From contig CAJFCV020000005.1 in NCBI GenBank assembly GCA_904066235.2, forward strand, positions 6,443,501 through 6,507,500: a DNA stretch of 64,000 nucleotides, written 5' to 3'. The translations under genes were made by a program, and so were the position numbers. Below are positions 32,819 through 45,057 of the stretch, in pieces. Source of the DNA: Bursaphelenchus xylophilus (lineage: Eukaryota > Nematoda > Chromadorea > Rhabditida > Aphelenchoididae). Every line of letters starts with the position of its first letter. Within the stretch, counting starts at the first letter, position 1. The notes beneath the pieces are model-generated. The model saw nothing but the letters and a program-made list of their open reading frames with translations, made no database searches and was not told the DNA's origin.

Positions 32819-35800
32819 GTCCTGCAAATGTCAGATAGCACTTCCAGAAATAGAATCACGCCGCAGGCGAACACATAACTGATATAATTGCGAGGAATAA
32901 CTACTCGTGCATGAGTCACGGTCTGTTTCAAAACCCTTATCGCTCTCTCCCCGTCCCCCGTTCCGCGGGCCGTACTCTTTCGAAATCGGGTGTTACAGTA
33001 ATCTCGATGGGAGTTCGGCGGAATGAAGAGCTCCAGAAAAAGAATGAACCCGCGTTTATGTGGCATCTCCTTAGGTTGTCATCTATTTAGAAGGGTCGTC
33101 AAGGAATCTGAATACCAAATATCGGGACACAGAAGACGCCTTTCATAGACTTCGACTGGAATCTGGGGTCGATAATGGAGAAGCGGAGGCACAATGGGTT
33201 GGGTAAACGGTGCATGTCAACATGGGGGATAAGGGTAAAATCAAGGGTATTATAAAGGACCCACAATATGAAACAAAGTTAGGTGAATCCCCAGCACGAT
33301 CTGAGGTCATGGCAACTGCAGTAACCCCAACAGAACTACAATCACTGTCTTCTCGAACCCCTAAAATGCATAGCGCTACAATGGTATCCCAACAGCCTTA
33401 CTGTATTCTCATGACCGGCCACTTTCGAGTTCATTCTTCGACTGAATCCCCTCCCGAATTTACGCGGCACCGGATCTCGAGATCGGCGCCAAAAAATAGA
33501 ACCGTCGGGGGCGGGGTCGGGCCATCTGCCTGTGCGGCCACAAGAAAACCGTTTCCTTTCCTTCCCGGACCTGTCTCAAGTCCATGACCTGGACGTGAAC
33601 TGTCAGTCCGAAATGAAAGGAAAGCGCTTAATTGGACTGCTCGGGTTATAAGAAAGCCGCAACCGGACTGGATTTCACTCCTGGATTAATGGCCACGAAA
33701 GACTACTTAAAAGATATTAGGTTAATTATTATTAGGGTACCTTTGATTAACAATAAAAAAGCGGGCTATTTACGCGGAACGGCGAAATGACTTGTGAACG
33801 AAAAATACACCCGATTTATTGCGTAACACAGTATGATTCAGATGAAAATAAGATAAAGAAAAGTCAGATTCAGATGCCCAGTCCCATAAATCATTAGACT
33901 AGGATAAGATCGCTTTAGGTCTTTTTTGAGGACCCTTTTCTGACCATATTTGGGCCGGTTCCAGGCCGTGAATTTCTTGGCCCGACCATCTGGCCTGATC
34001 CATCTTCCGCGGATTCCCCCAATTAAGCGTTTTTTGGTGGCCAAGCCCTTTTTTGGCCGCGCGTTTTCCCTCATTCATTCGAAAATAGAAATCTGGCGAC
34101 TCATAAAAAAGCGTTCGGAGAAGGTACTGTAAATCAAGGGCTTATGTTTTTCAGTGGGAAGTCGTCGCGATAATTTGCATAAGCGACAAAAGAAGGAGAT
34201 CCACCATAAACACTCCTGTTTGGCGGCTTCTTTGGGCTTTTCAAGGATTTGGAATCCAATTAATTCCATTTTGGGGCAGACGGCGATTACCGGCTGTGCT
34301 GAATTTACCCTACTCGACATTGTCAAGGTTTTATTTTCATATTGCAAAGCAATTTTTAAAAAAATTTCTGATATATCTACTCCTACAATTTAATCCGAAT
34401 AAAAAACAAACATAACCATAAGTTGGAAAGGTCAATGGATTGCTCTAATCCCCGTTCGATTGGGGGTTGCGTAAGATCTCTCGAGTGCAGGTGTTTGTCT
34501 TTTCTTGATTATACAGTAGAGGGAGTCAGAAAGGCAGATGCATATTTCCGGATGCACTATGCACAAAAAAATGATTCCTTCCGGCAGATGGTTTCCCTTT
34601 TCGGTCCATACCAGGTGAGCCGTTTTCCCGCATTTGGAATGGCAAAATTAGTCGGCGAATTTTATTGGAATTCGAGGATTTTTTTGAATGCTATTTTAAT
34701 AATTCTTTTATTATAGGATTTCAATTATCATTTTTAGAATCTCAGGTATCTTCTGCCCAAAAAAAGTATGCATTTTAATGATGTTATTACATCCCACCAT
34801 AATTTCTGTATATGTACATAACCAAGCAAATAAACACTGAAAATGATACCATTAAGACGAAACCCAGATTAGAACAAATGGCCAAGGATCGGATCGCGGG
34901 GCCATGAACCCATTTTTTAGGGCAGATGGCGTTTAAGGACATAGGAAAGAGACGAGGTGACCTGCCTGACCCGGGATTACTGGGACAGATTGGGCGGAAT
35001 TGGCGCGCTCTTAATGCGCAGATATGAAGAGCTTTATTTGTCCTCTCAACCACGTCGATTACCTGTTCGGAAACAAGATTACACTTATAGGGGAAGTACT
35101 CCAAGTGAGACGCTCAGGTTTTGATGGAACTTGGCGCAAATTTAGATAATTTTTTTAAAGATATCTGCGAGACTTCGTACAAAGTCGCATTTCACCCGAT
35201 TAAACATGACCTGAAGAGTTTCCGGATTACTGCAGATTGCTTTGCTTGTATAAATGCACAGTAATCCACTTGTCATGACCCCTTGCTCTGTTTGTATCCG
35301 TTTTGCCTGAAGCATAATGGAAGATTGTACGGACAGGTACCACCTCTCTTCCTTCGTTTTAAGGCCAGGTGCGCGCATTATCCATGAAAAATAAGGACTG
35401 CGCGACCCCATGGCCAAGTCGTAAACAACCCCGCACTGTATTCTGAATTATTTAAAGGGGCTCTTTCGCGCATTGAAAGGCGCCCAATGATTGATGCCCT
35501 TGAACCAGGGCCAGACCGCGGTTCAGATGAGATTTTGCATAACGAGATTGGCGCGACTGTCAACAAGTCCGGCCAAACAACAAGTCGCACATAAAGAAGG
35601 CAGATGGCGGCATCACTAAACCGCTTAAGGGCCGCAAAAACAATCGAATTAGAATAAAGGGAATGCCCTTCTATTTGCCTTTAGGGACCTATTGTAGGGA
35701 AAGGAGGATCAGTTTGGATATTATCCTTGGTCTTTCTTGAGGATCCCAGGTTAACATTACCTTACATTAAGTACAAATCTATAGCTATGACAAAGTCGAT

Positions 35801-36215
35801 TTGATCAATCATTCCGATAGCTTTATAGTCCATGGAAACATCTGCTTTCCGGCTCTTACAGTAGAATGACATGCAACTCCCGTGCATAATGCCATCCGTT
35901 ATAGGAGAGCTGTCCATTCCTTTGTATGCATAATTTAGGAGGATCAGGAGTCAAGTGCTTGTTCCTAATAAAGTGCTTCTGATCCCTATAGATAGCAGGC
36001 AGCGTCTCCTATTCTCGAGAGGACAGCTGCTCGCGAAGAATAACGTAATAGACAAATTACAGGGTCGCATTCCATTTCAGGCATACAATAGGCAGACAAT
36101 AACCACCAATTACCGCATTGTTTTATTCACAGAAACATGAGAGGTGGAGGAGAAGTGAAGTTCGCGGACTAATTAATTGACCCAGCATTTGAGAGAGTAA
36201 TTGTGTCCAGATTCC
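32819..36215. other. Gene-poor stretch
   Basis: 3.4 kb between egl-46 and PMVK without supported coding sequence. Open frames at 33210-33587, 34423-34716 and others lack motifs and splice context. At 35085-35150 it contains one end of the MITE family (GGGGAAGTACTCCAAGTG). It may hold egl-46 regulatory DNA. Confidence 0.4.
35084..35155 (+). repeat. MITE end fragment
   Basis: ATAGGGGAAGTACTCCAAGT followed by GAGACGCTCAGG and GCGCAAATTTAGA matches the terminal 60 bp of the 59505-59730 element. The rest of the element is not recognisable here. Confidence 0.55.
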
Positions 36216-36862
36216 TTATTTTTGGAGAACTCCCAGCTTGTGGATGAGTTCATCAAGGTCCTTCTGCAGTTGTTCTTCGTCTCCATTGTTCTCTATTAAA
36301 AAGTCCCAGCATTTGTAATCATCCAATCCACACTCTGACTCTGAATTGTCAACGCCGTCCTGGAACTCCCATCCTCTTTCCTTCCTCGTTTCAATATCTG
36401 CTTCAACTCGAAGAAAGACAGCGTTGAAATGACTCTTGAAATAAAGCAAATCTGTGGGGCGACGGCAATCACTGATGATCAAGATATCCACTGATGAAAG
36501 ATCGGTCACGGCTTCTACTGTTTTTCTGAACAAAAACTACAGTAAAAATTAACATTTATAACAAAGAAAGTACCGTACAAGACTCACCGACAGAAATATG
36601 CAGGATCTTTGGATCTGATTTGCTCTCCCCAAACGACCATCTCTTTCCTGACCTTCTCTTTGTATTCGAAGTCAAATTTCAGTCGTTCCCCATCGAGATT
36701 GTGTTCAACTCCATATTCTTCTTTTAGCGGGTAGCTGACGCCCCTCCTGACTATTCGCAACCCCAAATTCTCTCCTTTCTTTATTAGCTCATCACTCACA
36801 TAATCTTTGCCGGATTTCCTTTTACCTGAGAACCCGACTAGAATTTTTGGGCCTTTATCCAT
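36216..36862 (-). CDS. Phosphomevalonate kinase (animal type, PMVK)
   Basis: Mevalonate pathway enzyme that converts mevalonate 5-phosphate to the diphosphate. Two exons (36588-36862, 36216-36525) give 194 residues, the normal size for this family (human 192). The Walker A-like loop is GFSGKRKSGKDYVSDEL; then PLKEEYGVEH, YKEKVRKEMVVWGEQIR, DPAYFCRK (across the junction), LIISDCRRPTDL and WEFQDGVDNSESECGLDDY. All key blocks of the animal-type enzyme are present. This NMP-kinase-fold type is found only in animals, which fits the window. Nematodes keep the pathway for dolichol, ubiquinone and prenylation although they cannot make sterols. Confidence 0.93.
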
Positions 36863-37055
36863 CCCTGATTACCTAAAGCATACATCTGCAACAACGAATC
36901 AAATATTTATCCTTTACTGCACGCAATATCAATAGAATCGCAGAATCTGACGATCAAAATCGAAAAATACATAAGATCGCTAAAAGATGACAAAAAATAT
37001 ATTATCCATCTTTATATAAATTAATGAAAATATAAAATAATTAACAATCGAAGCC

Positions 37056-37672
<617 letters not shown>

Positions 37673-38990
37673 CTGAAACCAGAATACAAATTAATGATCC
37701 ATTTGTGTCGAATTCAAAGCGAGAACAAACACACATACACGATAACAATAGAACTAACTGGAACTCGAACATATCATGGCCATTTAAAAATCAAGTAAGG
37801 AGCGTAATCTGATACACCCCTTCGACTCGCCTTTCAGTTATACCAACGAAATAAAAAAATTTTGACGACGAAAGCTCGAGCTCAACCACGAAATGTGGCG
37901 ACAGTCTGGGAGAGAGCAACGACTCAACGGTCCCACCGCGAAAAAGAATTTTTTTCTTGGCGTTCCGCTAAAAGACATTTTATACGATGAAACCAGTGCG
38001 GAAGTGCATGTTAGTGTCATTAGTAATCCCGTACCTGCTAGATCACCGCGTTTTTTGGCTAACTTTAGTTCTCAAGCTTGAGCCGCAGTTTGCTGAGTAC
38101 CTCTATAAAGGATCTTTTTCTAAGAAAATTCGGCCCAAATTGGGCCTGCACGGGCCGGGCCTGGAAAAACACTAGACGGGCCGGACAGGGTCTGTCTTTT
38201 AAGGAAACAGGCCCTGTCGGGGGTGAGCCCTTTCGGGGTCGCCCTTTCGGGGTTATCGAGGGCGCTGAATTCGAAAATCGCAGTAATCATAGTAATTTTT
38301 TTCAACCATCTCTATTTTTCAAAAAATTTAAGATTGCGTCATAAAATTAATCAGTAGTTTAAAAAATATGATTATTTATGCTCCAGGACCCGGAAACCCC
38401 AGTATTTGCCTTGACCCCGAAAGGATCTCACGCCGAAAGGGCGACCCCGAAAGGGCAGTAACCCGCGGCCGTGGGCCCAAAATCCGAAAAAAACGTGTCG
38501 CTGACTACCTCTGCATGGTGGTCAGCGAGGGGCCTCTGCTTTATACGACAAAATGTGAAAATAAAAATTTATAACCACGACAAAAATGAATGATGCGTAC
38601 ACTGAAACAGGATTAAAAACCGTAAATAATAATTATCATAAATATTCTAATTGTGGATTTCAACAAAGCCAAAAGTAAACATTTGCGTTTCCGAAAGAAC
38701 GGATCATTAGCAGTGATTGATGTGCTTCGCTAATCAAACGCGATCCGTTTAGCGGCTTAACCCTAATTGCTGACGATGCAAAGGTAGCGCAATAAAAACA
38801 TTACTCAAAAAAGAGGAACATGAATAAGACTAAGACATCCCTTACCGAGTAGCGTCGGATGTTCGATGCGCGGAGGATCGAAATCCCCCCGAAATAAACG
38901 TGAGCAGACCCTCTGGATCCCTGCCAATCTGTGAGAAGAGCAGAGTCAACGAAATCGCGATGCCTTTTCTCCATTGATTCTTCTCTGAAG
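37673..38990. other. Intergenic region with a small palindromic GC-rich repeat
   Basis: 1.3 kb between emo-1 and the Kunitz gene. It holds the CCCTTTCGGGG inverted repeat listed separately. I see no gene. Confidence 0.4.
38205..38470. repeat. Small foldback-type repeat with CCCTTTCGGGG units
   Basis: Left arm near 38228-38258 reads GCCCTTTCGGGGTCGCCCTT then TCGG. The right arm near 38432-38458 is its inverted copy (CCGAAAGGGCGACCCCGAAA then GGGC). The spacer is about 170 bp and AT-rich. The arms resemble the CCGAAAAG units of the larger palindrome at 41.4-42.25 kb. Confidence 0.6.
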
Positions 38991-40595
38991 ATGATCCGTT
39001 CCCTCTGGGTTATTCTCATTGCTGGGGTAATCTGCGCCCATGAGATCCCGGATAAGGTCGATCCGTTCCTGGAGTTATTGTTTGAGACCCCCGAATGTAA
39101 GCCTTCTTATCTCTGAATGGGTTTATTAGCATATTATAACGATTCTCCCGAATTCCAGGCGAAGCCGTTGTATCGAATGCGGACTTTTTGATCGTAGATA
39201 CGATAAAATGCAGTCCCTTCACGTGCTCATTCCCACATCAAGTATGCATGAGAAAGAGCAGTCTGTTGAATGAAGAGAAGGCCAATCAATGCAGACCGAT
39301 TCCGGATTCGGTGGGTAAACCTTTTTGATCTTTGGTTTGTTGAGCTCCGCGCGTCTGAATAAATACACAATGAAGACGGAGAGTGTCACAAAATTATTAT
39401 GATGACTAATAAAAATCTAATGTTTTAGTGTATAACAGCAGCTAATGGTGGCATTCCAGTGACAAGGGCGACACCTCCAACCCCGACCCTACCTCCCACA
39501 CCCCCACCCAAACCAATCCCAGGAGGACGACATGTAGATCCGGGTCCCAATCCAACCGAAGACCTGGAAGGCGACTTTGAAGGAGAAAATGGTAAGTATA
39601 GTAACAAGATTAGTGCTGTTGAAATATTATACTTATGTATCACTTTAGGACCGGAGCCGGTGCTGACAACACAAAGACCCCATAATAGATTCAGCGGTAT
39701 GAAAGTGTCGAAGATCTCAGTCTGTGAACAAGGCATCCCGATGGGACGATTCTGTGGATTTATGCTTAAATACACTTACAATAAAGAGACCGGGGCCTGT
39801 GAGAAATTCTGGTTCCCCGGATGTCGGACTCCAGAGACCAATAACAATCTCTTCGATGAGGAGAATCAATGTATTCAAGCAACAAGAGCATGTCAGAGTA
39901 AGTATCAACGTCAGCTTTACGTTTCGTTACGCACGGTGAAAGTTTACTTATTTTACCCTCAGAATCTCCCCGGCCTCCGCCTCCCGATCAGACGGTCCGT
40001 TCTCGGACCGAGTCTGGAGGAAGTTCAGGGTTTATCCCTCCAATCTCTCAGGGATCAGGTCGACCACGACCAGATAATGGGTATGGTGGTGGACCCTTAG
40101 GCACTGGTGGAGGTGGAGTTACACAACCGCCGAATTTTATTCGATTAATTGCGAATACGATCCGAGAAGTGGGCCAGACTGGGAATGGGGGTGGTGGAGG
40201 AGTGAACATGGGGAATATCCTCAAGAACATCGACCCTGGACAGTTCGCCAATCTCTTCCAGCAGTTGTAAGTTCACACTTTCAGTTATCACTGTTTCTTG
40301 TTGGATGTTGTAACAAACATTATAATCGTTGGTAAACTTATTTTTTAATTAAAATATCTTTTTAGTGGCTGAGCAAGAAAAGTATTTTTCTGCCGCCTGT
40401 AACCTTCCTCGAGATCTGGGACATCGTGAATGTCCCCGACCCCGGTGGTCTCATCGTTTTTATTTCGACTCCCCAACTTCTATTTGCCGTCCTTTCTGGT
40501 ATCTTGGCTGTGGAGGAAACTCCAATAACTTTAACACATTGAATTCTTGTCGATTACATTGCGCCCTCAACCACAATTCTATAGACTTGCTGTAA
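38991..40595 (+). CDS. Secreted Kunitz-domain protein
   Basis: Signal peptide MIRSLWVILIAGVICA. A Cys-containing region follows (CSPFTCSFPHQVCMRK), then a proline-rich linker (TPPTPTLPPTPPPKPIP). Next is a Kunitz-like domain with altered spacing (CEQGIPMGRFCGF, CEKFWFPGCRTPETNNNLF, CIQATRAC), then a Gly/Pro-rich spacer. Last, a better Kunitz domain: CNLPRDLGHRECPRP, RFYFDSPTSICRPFWYLGCGG, CRLHC. Introns at about 39097, 39313, 39593 and 39899 keep phase. The last junction does not: the obvious donor at 40266 (TT|GTAAGT) and acceptor at 40365 do not restore the frame, and without splicing the protein stops at 40270. Kunitz proteins in nematodes act as protease inhibitors or cuticle/eggshell matrix proteins. 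Confidence 0.7.
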
Positions 40596-40960
40596 TTAAT
40601 TTTATTTGTTTCTGTTTATAAAGAATTTAAAAACGTTTTTTATGGACTATTTATAATAATCATCAAACTTGTCCCAACAAATTAAAATTTATCGGATTAC
40701 TGTACATAAGAGACCGGAAAATACAGTACACGGGGACGTTGAGCATTCGACCTTATCCTGGAGATGTGAGAGGTAGAGGGAAGCGGCCTTAGGCAAGGTC
40801 CTCCTCCCTGGAAGTGCTGGGACCTTCATCGCTTGGGACGGGGGACCCTCTTCTGAAGTCTAAGCGATAAGCTTCCAGCACGTGAGGCAACGAATTGGAA
40901 CGGAGTTGACGAATCTTAAAGAAAAGGAAAGAAAATTAGCCAGTTGTTGGGCATTTTCGA
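40596..40960. other. Intergenic, nothing recognised
   Basis: About 365 bp after the Kunitz gene, leading into the foldback cluster. No features seen. Confidence 0.35.
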
Positions 40961-41330
40961 CCCTTAAACCCGGGTGACTGAATTTATGGGTGACGCAGAG
41001 TCGGATGGTGCATATTCGGGTGATGGAATTTTAGGGTGGGGGAATTCTCGGGCGATGAAAAATATTGCACTGAAGGCTACCAAATATAAAATATTGTACT
41101 AATGGCTACAAAATATGACGTAATATTGTTTAAATTTTTTAAATTTTATGCTTTTTGGGGTTTTCAGCCATCAGGAATCCAAAAATGGAATTCATTTCGT
41201 TCAAAATTTTCTGTGAATACTATTTTTCTGCGATAATTCCCGACTTTGCGATCACCCAAAAGTTCTCACCCGAACCTGCACCACCCGACTCTGCGTCACC
41301 CATAATTTCCTGACCCCCTTAAACCCAATG
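40961..41330. repeat. Foldback element with GGGTGA-rich arms
   Basis: Left arm about 40970-41036 includes ATGGGTGACGCAGAGTCGG then ATGGTGCATATTCGGGTGA. The right arm about 41252-41320 is its inverted copy (TCACCCGAACCTGCACCAC then CCGACTCTGCGTCACCCAT). Arm identity is high by eye but not perfect. The spacer (about 215 bp) is AT-rich and contains an imperfect direct repeat (AAATATTG-ACT-ATGGCTAC-AAATAT, twice near 41070-41115). No coding sequence. Confidence 0.75.
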
Positions 41331-41439
41331 GGCTGCTAATTTTTAAATATTCTTGATCATCACAATTTGGATTTTTTGAGGTATATAACAGTGGCGTAGC
41401 TGAGGAATTGGTCTGGAGGGGGGAGGTTTTTTGGGGAGA

Positions 41440-42250
41440 CTGACTTTACGGTCCCCCCTCTTTCGGGTGGCGCCTTTTCGGGCCCGCCTTTTGGGGTGGG
41501 AGACTTTTCGGTCCCCGTCCTTTCGGCTGGCGCCTTTTCGGTCCCTGGGCTTTTCGGGCGGGGACTTTTCGGGTGATGAGTAAAAAATTGTAAAATAAGA
41601 TACTACTGATGATGCAATATTGTAAATAATTAAAAAAAAAAACTTTTTCATCCGTTTTTTTTGGGAGTTTCGAGTTAGAATCACCCACCCACCCTGCGAC
41701 ATTTTCAATACAAAACTTCAAAATAACATTAGAAGAAGTGATAAAAGTTTAACATTATCAAATCGTCCATGAAGAAGCTGAATTTCTAATTGAAATTGGC
41801 ATAAAATCCTGCATTAAATCGGAAAATTCATTACTAGTAATCTTATCACTTACGAATTGTGTTATTACTGTTATTTTCCGTTTTTTCTTTTGTAATTCGT
41901 TAATTAATAATTATTAATAATTAATTTTTCAAATACTTTTTGGCAAATGTAAACTTCTTTTTCGGATTCTTCTCGGACGCTTATCTAAAAGAATCTGTTT
42001 TTTGGTCGAAAACCCCAAAACCGGATGAAAAAGTTTTTTTAAAAATTATTTACAATATTGCATCATCAGTAGTATCTTGTTGTACAATTTTTTACTCATC
42101 ACCCGAAAAGTCCCCGCCCGAAAAGCCCAGGGACCGAAAAGGCGCCAGCCGAAAGGACGGGGACCGAAAAGTCTCCCACCCCAAAAGGCGGGCCCGAAAA
42201 GGCGGGGACCGAAAGTGGGGGGACCGAAAAGTCCTGACTCCGTTTTTTGA
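41440..42250. repeat. Large foldback (palindromic) element with CCGAAAAG repeat arms
   Basis: Left arm about 41440-41655 and right arm about 42018-42245 are near-perfect inverted copies over about 180-215 bp, from CGGGCCCGCCTTTTGGGGTG through TGATGATGCAATATTGTAAA to CTTTTTCATCCG. The outer half of each arm is a run of degenerate short units (GGGACCGAAAAGGCG-like). The inner half is AT-rich. The spacer of about 360 bp has no open frame. It resembles foldback transposons, whose long arms are made of short repeats. It abuts the 3' end of the globin gene, whose last reading frame continues into the right arm. Confidence 0.85.
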
Positions 42251-43954
42251 CAAGAGGTAGCTAGCCACCTGTGAAAAAAAATTTCAAAATAAAATTTTCC
42301 TTACGAAATATGTAGTTGGACTTACGTGTGCAAGATAGGCATCTTTCATTTCGGATATCATAAAACTGATCAGGATATTCCAGCTACTGTAATATTTATG
42401 CGATTCCCCTCCCTTGGCCAAGGCGTTGAGCATTCCGTTTTTGAAGGATAACCATTTTTGAGCGGTAAAACTAAGTAACTTCACATTACAATGCTGTCGT
42501 CCCACCATTCTAAATTTACGTAGTACTTAACTTTCAAATGTTTAACAGGGCCGTTGTAACGTTTTAGGGGCGCTATGTGGGGAATGTCTACTGACAGAGT
42601 AGAATGCACTTGGTCCGAACTCTCGGCGACCTCACTTGGTCGAGAATGGCTGCCACTAACAATTTGTAAGTTAAAAATATACAGTATCCCATAAAAGTAG
42701 GGGTTGCCGCACTATAATACTTTGCACTTGTATTCTGATACGTTTTAGCGCATCAGAAACATCATAAAATTTTGTCTTAGAAACATCTTTTGCCATACTC
42801 ACCAGTTTTTAGAGATTGTATCAAACATGAAATTTTTTCTTTATTTTTAAAAGCAATCAATGCTATCGCCTTCCACATTGCATAGAGGAATGAAGTCATG
42901 TAAATGTCGTAAGGAAATGTTGTATGCCAGTTATCGAAAAAGCTCGCCTCCTGGTTTTTCAAACACCCTTTGAAAGAGCGTAATAAACTGGTCTAGGTTC
43001 ACCTTAATTAGTTGCTACTTTTGCCTTACGCGCGAGCTATGTTTGTAAAAAATTCCCAATTGGATTTTGGGACTCTTGGCTTCTGAGGGGCTAACGAGAT
43101 TGAATAATCACTCCAACAGTCACCTGTGACATTGAACACTTTACTTGAAACTCTCAGGTCGATACTCTCAGTGAGTGATTACACAATGTTTTAGGTCCTG
43201 CAATCCAAACAATCTATGAGGTTGTAAACATGTAAGCCGTTTTCAGACTCAATTTTCACGTATTTTCCGTTAGCGGCCATTCCTATAGAAAATAAGGCAT
43301 AATCCAGGTTGCCCCTTGCTTTTGGGTTACTGTAACATTTTTCCGTTTCTCCTCGATCAGCTGTCCGATTGACTCCGGACCTTTTTAGGGTTATAGAATG
43401 AATTCAGTAGTACTCAGTAGATATCCCCCACACAGCGCCCCTAAAACGCTCAAGCGGCCCTTCCAAGGTTAAGCAAAACGAATCTTGTTATACCTGATGA
43501 TTTGAATCAGTTCTTCTTCCCGATTCTTTTTTGGCAACATGTCCAATACTGTTGTCATAAACCTTTGGAATTTGCATACATGTGTTCGGAAGGGACTCAT
43601 TCTCCTCAATTCTTCGGGCCTTATACCCTCAAATCCAAAGACAACAGCCAATTGGGGATCTTCCTTCTGCAAATTTGATGACATTAAAAACAGAAAAATA
43701 AGTAAATGAGACAAACGGATTCTTACCATGAAAAGGTTGAGAAACATCTGTTCGAAGGCATAATATTTATCGGGAATATTGGAAAAGGCCGTTGCTAGCT
43801 GTTCACATTGATCATCAGTCAGCCCCAATTCCTTTCCCGAGATCTTTGAATAGATCCGTCCTCTGACAGCATCTGCACTTGACCCGGCCCTTGAAGATCG
43901 TCTTTTCCGATATCGTTGTCTAGCTGCGTGAAATCCATTGGCAGCTGCTTCCAT
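42092..43954 (-). CDS. Nematode globin with extended tail
   Basis: Exons 43727-43954, 43494-43666, 42326-42509 and 42092-42268 join in phase, giving 253 residues. The N-terminal extension is basic (RQRYRKRRSSRAG) and Ser-rich. The globin fold is read from LTDDQCEQLATAFSNIPD, FEQMFLNLFMKEDPQL, FRTHVCKFQRFMTTVLDML, then the proximal-His block GRQHCNVKLLSFTAQKWL, and SWNILISFMISEMKDAYLAHV. The last exon is odd: after VASYLLSKNGVR, the frame runs through the inverted-repeat arm (repeated FRSP/FR units) to a stop at 42092. The true 3' end may differ. The second intron (42510-43493) contains a complete-looking TIR element. Such globins in nematodes may act in oxygen sensing or redox roles in neurons. 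Confidence 0.75.
42547..43464. mobile_element. TIR DNA element inside the globin intron
   Basis: Ends are inverted repeats of about 45 bp: GTTTTAGGGGCGCTATGTGG then GGAATGTCTACTGA near 42561-42594, and TCAGTAGATATCCCCCACAC then AGCGCCCCTAAAACGCT near 43416-43452. The element is about 0.9 kb with no recognisable transposase, so it is non-autonomous. I could not identify a target-site duplication with confidence. Confidence 0.75.
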
Positions 43955-45057
43955 TGACTTAAAATGATGACATTAAAATAGTCTGAAAGTTGAAGTTACG
44001 GCCACAACTTTTTTCATAAAAAAGGTTTCGGGGGAGACGAAATGAAGGGACAGTTAGGGTAAACGTATTACTATATTTCTCTAAGTTTACAGTGATCGTA
44101 CCCACATCGGCCGCAACTCTTTTATTACGTAGGAGAGGCGAGGTTCGGCCGCCCCCGAATAAAACAAAAAAGATAAGAACAAATCAGGTATAAACATCCA
44201 TCTCCCGAGGCCGCGGCCGGAAAGACGTCTTCAAATCGGGGATGAACAACATCCCCGAGGATTGTTATGACGGATCTCTCTCCTGAAACCACAACCCTCG
44301 AGCCAAATCCCCTCAGGGCCCATGAATGGAGCCGCCAAAAACGGGGCCACAACTCCTGAAATCGGCTTCAGCTCGACTTCTCCATCTTGACCTGACTGAC
44401 TTCCCTTAATCACAAACAAAGAATGATTCAAGCATTGTTAACCGCCCGCCTAGTCAGACATACATACTTCCTTTCCTGGGCTTAATTACGACATGATGCA
44501 CTTCGTCCTGTTGACGCTCACTGAATCCGAGTATTTTTGGTGTCATTTTGCAGGAATTTGTGCTTTCCTTTACTCCTATTCACTTCAACCTGCACTCATT
44601 CTCCTTACATCGTTGTATTCTCATTAATGCCATCATTTCTGATTATGCCCGAAAATGAAAGATTTTATTTGTTGAGAGTCTAAAGACTGACAAGTCGATG
44701 ACTGATGTGACAACACCTTCATTTCCAATTTTATTGAATTCAGAGTGCATTCCGATTGTTCTGAAACGTTAAGGAGATGACCGATATCAGCGGTTGAATC
44801 ACCCCTGCGCCCGAGGGGATTCTGGGCCGAAAAACGGTTGAATTTTAAGTGTGGGCCGTCTTTGGGTTCAGTATGCGGCTTGACAAAAACCAATACATAT
44901 ATGTATAACCCAATTTTACCGTACATTCCGACGCACTGATTTGTCTTCTGCATTTGGCATCCCGCATCAAGCGCTGGACAGAAAAAAAAACATTTTTTGT
45001 TCGTTTCGTTTTTATTTTTTATTTGTTCTCCCTCACCATCAACGGGAGCGACTGGTT
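43955..45057. other. Intergenic region, no supported gene
   Basis: 1.1 kb between the globin and the CCCH gene, which are divergent. A 107-residue minus-strand frame at 44633-44953 has a start and one hydrophobic segment but no family resemblance, and I do not accept it as a gene. Confidence 0.35.

Noticed and set aside
41446..42260. ORFs of 91-121 aa, Lys/Arg/Pro-rich, in the palindrome
   Set aside because: They are translations of the repeat units (PKRR, EKPRDRKGA) and appear on both arms; not independent genes.
44633..44953. 107-aa minus-strand ORF with one hydrophobic segment
   Set aside because: No recognised motif, and the neighbouring divergent gene explains the open sequence poorly either way; evidence too thin.
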